Part shown: positions 33,557-45,300 of the stretch, one piece after another | Layout of the letters: every line of letters begins with the position of its first letter | Numbering within the stretch: the first letter of the stretch is position 1 | NCBI RefSeq assembly: GCF_036013915.1 | Contig: NZ_CP107900.1 | Location: forward strand, 124,001-188,000 | Origin: Streptomyces sp. NBC_00464 | GTDB taxonomy: Bacteria; Actinomycetota; Actinomycetes; Streptomycetales; Streptomycetaceae | Direction: 5' to 3' | DNA: 64,000 nucleotides | Translations under genes and position numbers: made by a program | Notes under the pieces: generated by a model | Seen by the model: only the letters and a program-made list of their open reading frames with translations | Databases searched by the model: none | What the model was told of the DNA's origin: nothing

Positions 33557-34804
33557 ATGGATGCGAACCTGGCCCTGAAAGGCCAGATGAAACAACTGGG
33601 CCTCACCCAAGACGAGTTGGCGGACCAGCTCAACAAGGCCGTGCACGACATCACCGGGCGCCCGGGGGAAGTGTCGTCGCGCACTGTCCGCAACCTGCTC
33701 AACGGGTCCAGCCGCCGCCCAATCGGACGCACTTGCGCTGCACTTGAGCGTGTGTTCGGCTGCCCGGTGGCGGACCTAGGACTCATCGCACCCAGCTCCA
33801 TGAACCACCCCCGGGAGGACCCCGTGCGGCGTCGACAATTCGTCCTGTCTACCGGGGCGGCCGCGGCCGCCCCCGTCCTGAAGCAACGCCGGGCCGTGGG
33901 GATGTCGGACGTGGCCCGCGCCTCAGCCGCCATGGACGCCCTGGTGGATGCCGACAACCGCACCGGCGGACACTCATCCCTGGCCGCCCGGGCCCTCACC
34001 GAACGAGCCAAGCTGCTGGAACTCCAGCAGCGCAACGCCAGCGACCGGGTCCGCCGCGCCGTCTACGCGCTCGCGGCCGAGTACACCAACGCCGCGGTCT
34101 GGTCCTACATCGATCTGCGCGACCTGACGTCGGCGCAGAAGCACCTTCATGAGTCGTCAACGTTCGCCGGTCTGTCGCAGGACCCGCCCACGGGTATGCG
34201 CGTGTGGGTCCTCATGGCCATGCTCGCCTACCAGAAGAAGAACGGGCCGGAGGAACTCGCAGCGGCCCAGGCCGCCAGCGCATCCCCCGCGGCCCGCAGA
34301 GATCCTCTCTTCGGCTCCATGGGACGCGTTCGTGTTGCCCTGGCGTACTCCTCACTGGGAGAGCATGCGGCCGCCAGAAGGGCACTGGAGTCAGCGCAGA
34401 GCAGTCTCCGCAAAGCGCCAGAGGACGAACGCCCACGATGGACCGACTTCTACCAGCCGGCGGAACTCAACCACCTCTCGGCCGGAATCCTGAACCGGCA
34501 AGGAGACCCTGCCACCGCAGAGGCAATGGCCCATCGCGCCCTGGCCACGCTGCCCCCAGAGTTCCAGCGCAACCGCGCCATGGTCACCTGCGAGCTGGCG
34601 CTCGCCCAGCTACGGCAAGGGGAGCCCGAACAGGCCACGACCACCGCAGCCACAGTGTTCGCCACCATGAAGGGAGCCCCGTTGCCCGGACGGATGCGCA
34701 CCCTCATCGGAGACTTCCACCGGGACCTGTTCCGGCTGGCACCGTCCACCAGGTACGCCCGCGACTGGGCAGACCGCATGCGAGATGAATGGAGTCAAAA
34801 GTGA
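33557..34804 (+). CDS. XRE-type regulator with TPR-like C-terminal domain
   Basis: 415 residues. The N-terminal helix-turn-helix is GLTQDELADQLNKAVHDITG with VSSRTVRNLLNGSSRRPIGR. A twin-Arg-like stretch (RRRQFVLSTGAAAAAPVLKQ) follows as linker, then about 300 residues of TPR-like helices (SSLGEHAAARRALESAQSSL, LNRQGDPATAEAMAHRALAT). This architecture is very common in Streptomyces plasmid-borne and secondary-metabolite regulators. The stop overlaps the next gene start (GTGA), so regulator and GNAT are co-expressed. Confidence 0.85.
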   Translation: MDANLALKGQMKQLGLTQDELADQLNKAVHDITGRPGEVSSRTVRNLLNGSSRRPIGRTCAALERVFGCPVADLGLIAPSSMNHPREDPVRRRQFVLSTGAAAAAPVLKQRRAVGMSDVARASAAMDALVDADNRTGGHSSLAARALTERAKLLELQQRNASDRVRRAVYALAAEYTNAAVWSYIDLRDLTSAQKHLHESSTFAGLSQDPPTGMRVWVLMAMLAYQKKNGPEELAAAQAASASPAARRDPLFGSMGRVRVALAYSSLGEHAAARRALESAQSSLRKAPEDERPRWTDFYQPAELNHLSAGILNRQGDPATAEAMAHRALATLPPEFQRNRAMVTCELALAQLRQGEPEQATTTAATVFATMKGAPLPGRMRTLIGDFHRDLFRLAPSTRYARDWADRMRDEWSQK

Positions 34805-35328
34805 CCAGGGTGACCGACCTGCGGCACTACGTCCACGGAAGCCTCCCCGACGACTTCAAGCAGATGCTGATCGACGTGCACGCCGACTCCTACGCCGCGG
34901 CGATGGACGACGAGTTCAACCAGAAGTTCCCCTGGTTCGTCGACCACTGGTCGGGCATGGAGGGCTTCACCTGCGTCGTCGCCTTCGACAACGACGAGCC
35001 CACCGGCTTCGCCTACGGCGCCCCGCTTCAGCGGGGTCGGGAATGGTGGCGCTCCACCGGGTACAAGCCGAACACCGGCTACACCTCGACCTATGCCGTC
35101 TCTGAGGTCATGGTGCGCCCGCAGTGGCGCAAGCAGGGTGTCTCAGACCTTCTGCACGAAGCACTCCTGAAGGAACGCGACGAGAGTCTTGCCGTCCTCC
35201 TGGTCGACGCAACCCACCCGAAGGTCCAGGATCTGTACGAGGCCTGGGGCTACGTGAAGGCCGGTGAACAGCGGCCGTTCGCCGATTCCCCGCTGTACGC
35301 CGTCATGGTGAAGAGCCTCCGCTGGTGA
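34801..35328 (+). CDS. GNAT N-acetyltransferase
   Basis: 175 residues from GTG 34801, overlapping the regulator stop; an ATG at 34789 is the alternative. The acetyl-CoA motif is VSEVMVRPQWRKQGVSDLLH (lacking one Gly of the usual R/Q-xx-GxG/A), followed by LVDATHPKVQDLYEAWGYVK. It may acetylate a small molecule related to the neighbouring cluster. Coupling to the regulator suggests resistance or signal modification, but this is inference. Confidence 0.8.
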   Translation: MTRVTDLRHYVHGSLPDDFKQMLIDVHADSYAAAMDDEFNQKFPWFVDHWSGMEGFTCVVAFDNDEPTGFAYGAPLQRGREWWRSTGYKPNTGYTSTYAVSEVMVRPQWRKQGVSDLLHEALLKERDESLAVLLVDATHPKVQDLYEAWGYVKAGEQRPFADSPLYAVMVKSLRW

Positions 35329-35517
35329 CTACTAGTACTCCAGCCGGACTTCGGTGTATGTCCTGGTCAACGGCTTGACCGTGGGGATTTTAGCTGGATG
35401 GTGCCGGGTGAGGGGCGGGTTCGCCCGGCCTGTCTCACGAACGGATGACCGCGCCGTGAGTAGTGACAGCGGCGAGCCCGGGCCTGGTGTCGGCGGCACC
35501 ATCGCGACCGGGTCATT

Positions 35518-35607
35518 GATGGGGCCGAGGATTCCGAGCACATGAATCGCATCCACCGCCGGCGAGGTGGTCAGCAACACCGTTGGCATCAACGGTGACC
35601 AGCGGCC
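35518..35607 (+). pseudogene. Degenerate copy of the gene at 60347
   Basis: About 90 bases match 60345-60440 closely (GATGGGGCCGAGGATTCCGA and ACCGTTGGCATCAACGGTGA parts), with one base lost near the start and a short internal deletion, so the frame breaks after eight codons. It shows that the gene at 60347 or its relative was once here too. Confidence 0.5.
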
Positions 35608-35621
35608 AGGGCCGGCGATCA

Positions 35622-35831
35622 TTAGGGCTCGGTGGCGTGGCGCCGGGTGTCCGCGTAGATCCGGGCCCGTACCCCGGGCTCGCCGGGCATGCGGCGGGTG
35701 GCGGTGATTCCTGAGGTTGCCCAGTGCTGTTCGAGGGAGGCCATTACCAGGCGGGCAGTTGCTTCGTCGGCGGCGGTGATGTCGAGGACTACCAGGCCGT
35801 CTTGGACATGCTGCGGATCGATGGGTTCCAT
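35622..35831 (-). CDS. DUF6207 family protein
   Basis: 69 residues from ATG 35831 (MEPIDPQHVQDGLVVLDITA), with LEQHWATSGITATRRMPGEP and GVRARIYADTRRH, the conserved WATSG and PGEPGVRxR elements I associate with DUF6207. The family is small, streptomycete and of unknown function. The frame is open upstream to 35984 but that extension lacks the family pattern. Confidence 0.65.
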   Translation of the reverse strand: MEPIDPQHVQDGLVVLDITAADEATARLVMASLEQHWATSGITATRRMPGEPGVRARIYADTRRHATEP

Positions 35832-36113
35832 GCCAGTACGACGAGCGGCCCGCTGCCGGGTTGCGCCTGCTGGGAGGGTTACGTCCGTACGAGCGACAAG
35901 GACGCCCCCGGACACCCGGACTCGCTCTGCAGAAGTCGACTCTGCTCCCACGAAGGAGCACGGCCCCAGGCGCTGGTAGGGCACCTGCTGGCGTCCGCGG
36001 TCAGTCAGAGGATCTGGCGTTCACTACTTCGAGTGTTCACTGCTCACCACGGGTCCGTCTGGGGCATCGTCGGGAGCGTCGTTGTATCCGGGCGGGGGAG
36101 TGAGGTGGGTGCG

Positions 36114-36689
36114 ATGTGGCAGACCGAGGAGTTCGGCGCAGCGCATGAAGGCAGGCCGGGCGTGGTCCTGGATGACGGGTCGGAGCCGAAGCCGGTCTAC
36201 TTCGATACGGGCAGCGGCGGTCACGTGCATGAAAGCAGTGACTGGTGGATCTACGACGGGACGCTGCGCGCACCTCTGGCCACCCAGCTGCGGGCCTCGT
36301 GTGCGTGCGGATGGCGCGGCAAGCCCCGTTACCCGCTGGACTGGAACCTGGTGGACCGCCGCGACCCGGATCTGTTCGACACCTCCGGCCCCGAAGGGGA
36401 CTGGGACCGGCACGTCGCGGACGTCGAAGCGCGCGCCATCCCGATCCCCGAGGACCTGGTCGCCCTCCTGGACCAGGTCGAACAGCGCCTCGACTCCCTG
36501 GTCGACGACGCCCCCCTCGCGGCCCTGCGGGCGATCAGCCGCCTGGAACGCGTCGTCGCCGACGCCGCCCGCACGGCAGCATTCCACGCAGAGGCCGACC
36601 GGCAGGAGAGATCCACGATCGGCCCAGGCCTCGGACTACCCGAACACGAAGCCCGCCAACGTCTCCTCCGCTACACCCTGAGCCGCTGA
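36114..36689 (+). CDS. Hypothetical protein (191 aa)
   Basis: Begins at ATG 36114 with GGGGGAG upstream. The N-terminal half has PVYFDTGSGGHVHESSDWWI and ASCACGWRGKPRYPLDWN; the C-terminal half is a long helix around LDQVEQRLDSLVDDAPLAAL and ISRLERVVADAAR. Such proteins occur widely in Streptomyces accessory regions, but I do not know a function. Confidence 0.6.
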   Translation: MWQTEEFGAAHEGRPGVVLDDGSEPKPVYFDTGSGGHVHESSDWWIYDGTLRAPLATQLRASCACGWRGKPRYPLDWNLVDRRDPDLFDTSGPEGDWDRHVADVEARAIPIPEDLVALLDQVEQRLDSLVDDAPLAALRAISRLERVVADAARTAAFHAEADRQERSTIGPGLGLPEHEARQRLLRYTLSR

Positions 36690-36779
36690 AGGAGCCGCCC
36701 CGGTCAGCATCCTGTACGGCACGCCCACGCATGAGTGACGATGCCCTCCACGCGGATAGGGTGCCGCTATCTCTGACGC

Positions 36780-37469
36780 ATGATCATTTCTCGTTCATGG
36801 CTGCGCACTGCGGTAGCTGCTGCTGTCACACTCGCCGGCGTGTCTGCCACCCTGGCCCCGGCGTCGGCTTCCGCACCGGCCGCCTTGCCCCGGTCCGTGC
36901 AGGCTCCGTCGCGGACGATGCCCGAGCCTCCGCCTGTCGGTGTTGCCCGTGGTGAGCTCGGTGAGCTGCATGTCGAGGCGCCACATGCGATGACTGGATA
37001 CAGCCGGGCGAAGTTCCCGCACTGGGCCACACAGTATGGGCAGTGCGACACCCGCGAGGTCGTTCTCCAGCGCGACGGACAGGACGTCGTCAGGGACGAC
37101 AAGTGCCGGGCCGTGGAGGGCATCTGGTACAGCGAGTACGACGGCAGGACCTTCACCGTCGCCGGCCAGCTCGACATCGACCACGTTGTCCCGCTGGCCG
37201 CGGCCTGGCGGGCCGGCGCCGATGAATGGGACACCAACAAGCGCAAGGCGCTTGCCAATGACCTGGTCCACTCCCAGCTCATCGCGGTTTCCGCTGCATC
37301 CAACCGGTCCAAGGGCGACCAGACGCCGGACCTGTGGAAGCCCCCGCTGAAAACGTACTGGTGCACTTACTCCCGAGCGTGGATCGACGTGAAGCACGTC
37401 TACAGCCTGAACGTCACCGCACCGGAGAAGACCGCACTGGAAGAGATGCTCGACACCTGCGAGATCTGA
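36780..37469 (+). CDS. Secreted HNH nuclease (DUF1524/GmrSD-C-like)
   Basis: 229 residues with a Sec signal peptide (MIISRSWLRTAVAAAVTLAG, cleavage near ASA-SAP). The nuclease core shows LDIDHVVPLAAAWRAGADEW, with the catalytic His, followed by NDLVHSQLIAVSAASNRSKG and the closing DLWKPP. Such exported DNases are frequent in Streptomyces and may degrade competitor or environmental DNA. The gene matters here because a truncated copy of its middle lies at 46094-46401, on the other side of the RHS toxin gene. Confidence 0.85.
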   Translation: MIISRSWLRTAVAAAVTLAGVSATLAPASASAPAALPRSVQAPSRTMPEPPPVGVARGELGELHVEAPHAMTGYSRAKFPHWATQYGQCDTREVVLQRDGQDVVRDDKCRAVEGIWYSEYDGRTFTVAGQLDIDHVVPLAAAWRAGADEWDTNKRKALANDLVHSQLIAVSAASNRSKGDQTPDLWKPPLKTYWCTYSRAWIDVKHVYSLNVTAPEKTALEEMLDTCEI

Positions 37470-37528
37470 TGCCTTGCCCCGGCCCGGCCGTGTGCCAGGG
37501 CCAGGTCACCGCCGGGCCCGGCGGGGCG

Positions 37529-37747
37529 ATGACCGACGAGGCGGGCGTCATCACCGGCGACCTCACCGTGCGTACCGCCCGTCTCGCTGACCACCGCGTC
37601 AGCGTCACCGTCCAGTACACCGGTGCCGAAGAGCGGTACACCCTCACCGGCAGCCCCACCGCCGTCCCCGCCGATGGCCTGGAGACCTTTCACACCGCCG
37701 TCCTGGCCGCTATCGCGCTCGGCGCCGAAGCGGTAGTCCCTCAGTAG
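37529..37747 (+). CDS. Small hypothetical protein downstream of the nuclease
   Basis: 72 residues from ATG 37529 (MTDEAGVITGDLTVRTARLA); an ATG at 37469 overlapping the nuclease stop is the alternative. It forms alternating beta strands (HRVSVTVQYTGAEERYTLTG) and a C-terminal helix. It could be an inhibitor of the nuclease or unrelated. Confidence 0.45.
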   Translation: MTDEAGVITGDLTVRTARLADHRVSVTVQYTGAEERYTLTGSPTAVPADGLETFHTAVLAAIALGAEAVVPQ

Positions 37748-37794
37748 GAGCCCCCTTACGGCGGGCAGACGAAGTTCGAGGCCCGTTCGACGCA

Positions 37795-38120
37795 GGACCA
37801 TAAACGACAAGCTCAGCGAAGTAGCGGTGCGCGGCTCTGCCCTGGCCGAGGATCCGGGCCGCCTCGTCGGCGCGGCCCACGCGCTCCAGCACGAGGGCCT
37901 GGAGCATCTGGGCCTCCCACAAGGGGGTCGCCCCGCCAGCCCCCGTCCCAGACTTGCCGTGCGTTGTCGGCAGCGGGGCAATCAGCTCCAACAGCCGCCT
38001 TCTCATCGTCACCGAGCACGCTGAAGTCGACGTCCAAGCCGGCGTCGTAGTCGTCGGGGGTGATGCCGAGGCCATGGGCAAAGTCCTTGCCGAACCGCTT
38101 GATGTGCTCGCTCAGACACC
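37795..38120 (-). pseudogene. Frameshifted remnant of a hypothetical gene
   Basis: One minus-strand frame reads HIKRFGKDFAHGLGITPDDY and DFSVLGDDEKAAVGADCP; another continues with ATPLWEAQMLQALVLERVGR and EAARILGQGRAAHRYFAELV. Together they make a plausible soluble protein end, but at least one frameshift separates them. The family is unknown to me. Confidence 0.45.
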
Positions 38121-38230
38121 CTCCCTCCCCGCTCCGTCCCCGCCTGCACCTTCACCTGCCCCATCTGCACGGTCCGCGCGGCCGGAATGGGACTGGGTTC
38201 GGCTCCGGGCTCGAACTACGCTCACTCAGC

Positions 38231-38635
38231 ATGGCCCAGACAACGAGGCACATCGCGCGCTTCCTCGGAATGACCGCGGCGGTCACCGGTTTGGTAGCGC
38301 TGCCGGCAAGCCCTGCCACAGCTGATGGCTGCAGCGGGTGGCAGTGCGAATGGAACTTCTACGCCAATCAGATCCAGGTCGACAACGGTCCCAACGAATC
38401 CAACAACCAGTCATGGGTGTGGGTGTACGACGGCAATGCCGATGGAAGTGCCATCGGCGCCTACATTCAATGGAAGAACAGCCTGTCCTACTCCGACCAG
38501 ATCGACGACAACGGATCCGGCAACTCGGGGAAGGCAGAGACCCACACCGAGGACGTGTTGCGGGTCAAGTTCTGCTTCTACAAGAACGGGGTGCGTGTGG
38601 ACTGCGAGGACGGGCCGTGGCGATACGCGTCATGA
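38231..38635 (+). CDS. Small secreted protein
   Basis: 134 residues with a signal peptide (FLGMTAAVTGLVALPASPATA, shown by the hydrophobic core and ATA-DG site). The mature part begins with CSGWQCEWNFY and contains paired Cys (CFYKNGVRVDCEDG), suggesting two disulfides, and a beta-rich fold. No family recognised. A terminator follows at 38702. Confidence 0.65.
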   Translation: MAQTTRHIARFLGMTAAVTGLVALPASPATADGCSGWQCEWNFYANQIQVDNGPNESNNQSWVWVYDGNADGSAIGAYIQWKNSLSYSDQIDDNGSGNSGKAETHTEDVLRVKFCFYKNGVRVDCEDGPWRYAS

Positions 38636-38701
38636 CGGGCCCCGACTGGGGCCCTTGCCATCTGTCGATGATCCGTTCTGAGCCGGCCTGCAAGTAGAGC
38701 A

Positions 38702-38729
38702 GGGGCTGTGCTCCCCTGAGCACAGCCCC
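38702..38729 (+). terminator. Hairpin terminator
   Basis: GGGGCTGTGCTC and GAGCACAGCCCC form a perfect 12-bp stem with a 4-base loop, 66 bases after the secreted-protein stop. Confidence 0.65.
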
Positions 38730-38740
38730 GACGGCGCAGA

Positions 38741-39329
38741 CCGGATCTGCCCCATGCCCGCAGGCAAGGTCACCCGGCGCGCGTTCCGTGAGGTGACGAC
38801 GGGTCCGGAAAGCTGCCTTGGTCCCAAAGGCGCCCGTTCCACTGCGCACCAGCCGATGACGCCCGACCATCCGGACCGCAGCCCGCGGGACGGTTCAGGT
38901 GGCGGGGTCCGACTCGCGGAGCTCCGGCTGCGCAGTGTCCTCCCTGGCGGCCGGCCGCGGCGTGCGCGGCTGACCCGACTCCCCGGGCGGGAGAGCACAC
39001 GAGAAGCACAGAACACGGTATCCGGAATGCGCCATTCCGATTGGATATTCCACCAAGACTTAGTCAAGTCCTCCACATATCACTCGACGACAGAAGAAAG
39101 CACCAAAAAGCCTTCATTTACCAGCTTTTCGCTCCTGCCTCATGAGCACGCAAGCCTCTGGATGCCTGCGCCCCGGCCGTGTCCGCGTGAGCTTCTTACT
39201 CCCTCCATGAGATCTCCATACCAAGGCTTGACCTACATCGAAGATTGGGAAGCGACTCCGCTGTGCGTTGTGGAAGATCTCCTGGCCCCCAGGTGGGGGC
39301 ATCCCCTTCTTCACATGCAGGAGCCTTGG
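38741..39329. other. Mosaic upstream region of the RHS gene
   Basis: The first 61 bases (38741-38801) recur at 46402-46462 with four changes. The next 230 bases are unassigned. From about 39030 to 39140 there is an unusually AT-rich pocket (around GGATATTCCACC and CAAAAAGCCTTCATT), which probably contains the promoter of the RHS gene. The long open frame across this stretch is not coding. Confidence 0.45.
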
Positions 39330-42300
39330 ATGAGTCGTGCACGCTTGAGAGCGTGGCCGAGATCGTCGCGTTCCCGGATACCACGGGTATCGGGACGCTT
39401 GCGGCAGGTCGCCGGTGTTGTGTCACTGGTGTTGTTGGCCGAAGCTGCCTTGTTGGTGGAGTCGACCGGCACGGCGGTGGCGGTGGGAGAGCCCGCCGCG
39501 GCCGACACATCGGCGACCCAGCCCGCCTACGGTGCGGCGGAGGCGGCGGACGAGGCCTCGGCGGTGTTGATGGCCCGTCTGCAGAACCGCAGGATCGAGG
39601 TGCTGTCCGAGCGGGGTGCGGACTCCACGACGTGGGCACTTCCCAGCGGTGCGCTGCAGACTGAGGCTTTCAGCGGGCCGATCCGTGTAGAGCAGGACGG
39701 GAACTGGCTGCCCATCGACACGGCGTTGACTGATGCGGGTGCGCAGCTGGAGCCGAAGGCCGCGGCTGCTGAGGTGGCCATGTCCGACGGCGGCGACACT
39801 GCACTGGCCTCGGTGAGTCAGGGCAAGACCACCTTCGGTCTGGGCTGGGCCGAGAAGCTGCCGACCCCTTCGATCAAGGGATCGACGGCCGCTTACGATC
39901 TGGGCGGCGGGCAGACCCTGAAGGCGACTGCACTGGCGCAGGGCTTCTCAGAGAACATCTCGCTCGCCGCTGCCCCCGCCGACGCGGTGTCCTACCGCAT
40001 CCCGCTGAGACTGGACGGGTTGAAGCTGTCGCAGGCCGCGTCCGGGCATCTGCTGCTCAAGGACGCGGATGGGAAGTTGGTGGCCGAAGCGCCGGCGCCG
40101 ATGATGTGGGATGCGTCGAAGAACCCTGCCTCGGGCGAGTCGGACCACCGCATGACGGTGGACACGAAGATCGAGACGGGGACGGACGGCGGTCAGACGC
40201 TGGTCCTGACCCCGGATGCCGACTTCCTGGCACGTACGGATCTGACGTACCCGGTGACGGTGGACCCGACGTCCACGCTGGCGGCGACGACTGACACGTG
40301 GGTGCAGACCCCGGATTACCCGGACTCTCAGCAGGGCTCGGCGGAGCTGAAGTCGGGCACTTATGACACGGGCACGAACAAGGCCCGCTCGTATGTGAAG
40401 TTTGACGTGGCCAAGTTCGCCGGCAAGCACATCATCGATACGAACCTGGCGCTGTATTCGTTCTACTCCTCGACCTGCGCCACGACGGGTGCGGGCACCG
40501 AGGTGCGGCGGATCACCGGCAGCTGGGACTCCGCGGCAATCACCTGGGGCGCGCAGCCGGTCACCACGGCCACCGGCGCGGTGGTCAACAAGGCGGCGCT
40601 GGGCTACGACTCCTCCTGCCCTGGCGGCACGATGAACTTCGACATCGACGCCATCGTGGCCGCCTGGGCCTCCGGCTCGGCCAACTACGGCCTGCGGATC
40701 GCCGGCGCGGACGAGACGGACCCGTACACCTGGCGGCGCTTCCGCTCGGCCAACTACATCTCCGGTGACAACTCGGCAGAGCCCCATCTGACGGTCACCT
40801 ACAACTCCTACGCCACCAACTCGGCCCCGGCGGTCTCGCCGTCGCAGCTCAACGCCTACAACGGCCACCGCTACGTCACCTCGCTGACCCCGACACTGTC
40901 GGCGAAGGTCACCGACGCGGACGGCGGCAACGCGCAGGCTCAGTTCGAGGTCACCACCGACCCGGCCTACACCGACGCCGCCTACAGCTATACCGCGCTG
41001 GGGAAGTCGGTAAGCTCGGGCTCCACTTCCACTCTGGCAGTGCCGTCGGCAAATGCTTTCCCGGTCGGCTCGCATCTGCGCTACCGGGTGCGCGGCTATG
41101 ACGGCACGGACTACGGCACCTGGTCGGGCTACTCGACGTTCGTGATGAACACCGGGCTGCCCGCCGCGCCGAGCATCTCGTGCCCGGACTACCCGCTGAG
41201 CACCTGGTCGGCGAAGGCTTCCGGCGCGGTCTCCTGCACCCTGGACACCACCTCGACCGACGGACAGGGCTACAAGTGGGGCCTGGACGACCCGGCAATG
41301 GCCAAGCGCATCGACGACACCGTCAATGGCACCGACGGTGACCCGCTGACCATCAGCATCACCCCGGGCGACGGCTGGCACACGCTGTACGCCAAGACCA
41401 TCGACTCCGGCGGCAACCTGTCCGCGGCCACCACCCAGTACTCCTTCGGTGTCGGCGCCGACGGCGCCGCGCTGCTCAGCCCGGGTGACGGCGACCGTCC
41501 CGCCCGCCGCGTGGCACTCTCGTCCACCGGCAAGCCCACCTACACCGGTGTCACCTATCAGTACCGGCGCGGCGAGACCGACGCGTGGACGAACGTGCCC
41601 GTGTCGGATGTCACCAAGAACGCCGACGGCTCGGCCATCGCCGCGTGGCCGCTGGCCGCCCCCAACGGCGCCCCGCCGGCCCTGGCATGGAACATCACCA
41701 CCAGCCTGGCCGAGGACGGGCCGGTCGATGTGCGTGCCGCCTTCACTGACGGAACTACCACCGGCTATTCCCCGGTAAGCACCATCACTGTGGACCGCAA
41801 CGCGGGAACTGCTCCATCCGATGAGGTCGGCCCGGGCTCGGTGAACGACCTGACCGGTGACTACACCCTGTCTGCCACGGATACGTCCGCGTTCGATATG
41901 AGCGTCTCGCGCACGGCCTCTTCCCGGAAGCCGGCCGCGGGTGCGGACGCGGAGGGCCAGGCGGCCATCTTCGGGCCGCAGTGGACCTCGGGCACCAGCG
42001 CTGAGCTGACCGATTCCGAATGGGGCTACATCCGCAAGACGTCGGACACCTCTGTGGCCCTGGTAGACGTCGGCGGAGACGGAATCGGCTTCACCGCCAC
42101 CGCCAGCGGAGGCTGGAAGGCAGAACCCGGCTCCGAGGACCTCACGCTCACGGGAAGCCTGAGCGGCTCGTTCACGCTGAAGGACAACGAGGGCACGACA
42201 ACCACGTTCACCAAGGTGGACCCGGCGGCGACCACCTGGCAGGTGTCGGCCACCTTTCTACCCACCAGCAACTCCACCACGACCGTGATCTCAGAAAAGG

Positions 42301-45300
42301 TTGTCTCGGGCGCCAAGACACTGGCCCGTCCGAAGTACATCATCGCGCCCACCTCGGCGGCCACGGCCTCGACCTGCCAGACGACACCCTCCACCAAGGG
42401 CTGCCGGATGCTGGAGTTCATCTACTCCACCGCCACCACCGCCACCACCGCCACCACCGGTGACTTCACCGGCCAGGTCAAGGAACTGCGCCTCTGGTCC
42501 ACCGACGCCGGTGCGTCCGCGGCAACGTACAAGGCCGTACAGACGTACCAGTACGACGATGCCGGGCGCCTGCGCAAGGCCTGGAACCCCCAGATCACCC
42601 CGTCGCTGATCACCGCTTACGCCTACGACAGCGCGGGCCGGATCGCCACCCTGACGCCGCCCGGCGAGGTGCCGTGGACGTTCTCCTACGGCACCGCCGG
42701 TAACGCGGCCACTGCGGGCGCGGGCATGCTGCTGGCGGCCTCCCGGCCCACTCTGCAGCACGGTTCGCAGTCGCAGACCGACGGCGGCAGCGCCACCACC
42801 TCGGTGGTCTATGACGTGCCGCTGAGCGGGACGAAGGCGCCCGCCTCCATGAGCGCGTCGAGCGTCGCGGCCTGGGGTCAGAGCGATGCACCGACGGATG
42901 CCACCGCGGTCTTTCCCGCAGACGCCGTACCAGCTGCGCACGACGGCGCCGCCCTGAGCGCCACCTCCTACGCACGCGCCGCAATCTCCTACGCGGACGC
43001 CTCTGGGCGCGAAGTCAACACCGCCACCCCCGGTGGTCACCTGTCCACCACGGAGTACGACCACCTTGGCAACACGGTGCGCGAACTGTCCGCTGGCAAC
43101 CGTGAGCTGGCGCTCGCCACTGGCGGGCCGGACCTGCAAAAGCTGACCCTGCTCGGTATCAACGGCTCATCCACCCCAGAACGCGCCGAGCAACTGTCCA
43201 CTACCCATCTGTTCTCGGCCGACGGACTGCGCGAACTGGAGTCCGAAGGCCCGCTGCACCTGACCACCCTGACCGGCGTCCTGAAGGCCGGAGCTGGCGG
43301 CACAGACCTGCCCTCAGGCAGTGAGATCCCCGCCCGCCAGCACACGGTGACCGCCTACGACGAGGGCAGGCCGACCGACGGCAGCGCCACAGTCGCCGAC
43401 CGGCCCACCACCGTCACGATCGGCGCACACGTCGACGGCTACCCGACGGACGCCGATACCCGCAGCTCCAAGACCGGCTACGACTGGATCAAGGGACTGC
43501 CCACCTCCACCACCGACGACCCCATGGGGCTCAGCCTCACCAAAACCACCACGTACGACAGCCAGGGCCGGGTCACCAAGACCACCCTGCCCAAATCGTC
43601 CGGCACCGACGCCGGCGCGACACTCACCACGTACTACGCGGCGACCGGCACTGGCGCCTGCAACGGCCGACCCGAATGGGCCGACCTGGTCTGCTCCACC
43701 GGCCCAGCCGGCGCAATCACCGGCGGAGGCGCCAACCCCACCCAGCTGCCCACCAAGACCATCGAGTACGACCGGTGGGGCAACACAGCGAAGGTGACCG
43801 AGACCGCCAACTCCGTGACACGGACCACGACCACCACCGCGGACAGTGCCGGTCGGCCCACCAAGGTCGCCGTCACCGGCGGAGTGGGCGCGGCGGTGCC
43901 GGACTCCACCACCGCCTACGACCCGGCCAGCGGTGACATCGCCACGGTTACCTCGAACGGCAAGACGATCACCCACACCACCGACCTGCTCGGCCGGGAG
44001 ATCGCCTACAACGACGGGGCGGGCAACACCGCCACCACCGAGTACGACAACCTGGACCGACCGGCCAAGGTCTCCGACTCGGCCCCGTCGACCACCACTT
44101 ACACCTACGACACCGCCAAGGACCCGCGCGGCCTGGAAACCTCCCGTACCGACTCGGTCGCCGGCACCTTCGCCGCCGCCTACGACGCGGACGGCGATCT
44201 GACCACCGAGCAGCTCCCCGGCGGCTACACCCTGGCCACCAGCCAGGACGAGACCGGCACGGAGACCTCCCGTGTCTACACCCGAGACAGCGACGGCCAA
44301 GTCGTCGCCTCCGACACCGCCGACCACTCCATCCACGACCAGACCGTCGCTGACACCAACGCCGCAGGTGAGGCCTATGTCCGCGGCTACAGGTACGACA
44401 AGCTCGGCCGCCTCACCCAGACCGACGACACCGCTCCCGACGGCACCTGCACCCGCAGGAGCTACACCTTCGACAACAACACCAACCGCACGGCCCTGGC
44501 CACGGCCACCAGTGCCGCCGACGCGGCCTGCACCTCCACCGGCGCGACCAGCACAAGCAACACTTACGACAGCGCCGACCGCCTGATAGCCACCGGCACC
44601 ACCTACGACGCCTTCGGCCGCACCATCACCCAGACGTCCGGCGCCACCATCGGCTACTACGCCAACGACCTCGTCCAGCAACAGACCTTCGGCACCAACC
44701 GGCAGACCTGGAACCTGGACGCGGCCGGCCGCCTCGCCACCTGGACCACCGAAACCAACAGCGCCGGCACCTGGACCCAGACCGGCGCCAAGACCAACCA
44801 CTACGGCAACGACACCGACAGCCCCGACTGGACCGCCGAGAACACCGGCGGCATCCGCAGCCGCAATGTGCAGGGCAGTGGCGGTGACCTGGACGCGGTC
44901 ACCAGCGCCACGGGCGACACCGTCCTGCAGCTGTCGGATATCCACGGGGACACGGTTGTCCAGCTGCCGCTGGATACGACAAAGGCCCCGACCGCCACCT
45001 CGTACGACGAGTACGGCAATCCCGAATCCGCGTCCGCCACCCGCTACGGCTGGCTCGGCAGCAAACAACGCTCCAGCGAAACGGTCACCGGGGCCACCCT
45101 CATGGGAGTGCGCCTCTACGACCCGACCGCCGGTCGCTTCCTCTCCACCGACCCGGTCCTCGGCGGCAACGCCAACGCGTACGAATACTGCAACGGCGAC
45201 CCGGTCGACCGATTCGACCTCGATGGAAGATGGTGGCATTTCCGTAGACTGGTCCGCAGGGCGGGCCGGTTCGTCGCCCACCATCAGACACTGGTCTCCT

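Noticed and set aside
38754..39329. N-terminal extension of the RHS frame
   Set aside because: Runs through duplicated and AT-rich noncoding sequence; ATG 39330 has AGGAG and is followed by a basic/hydrophobic export signal.
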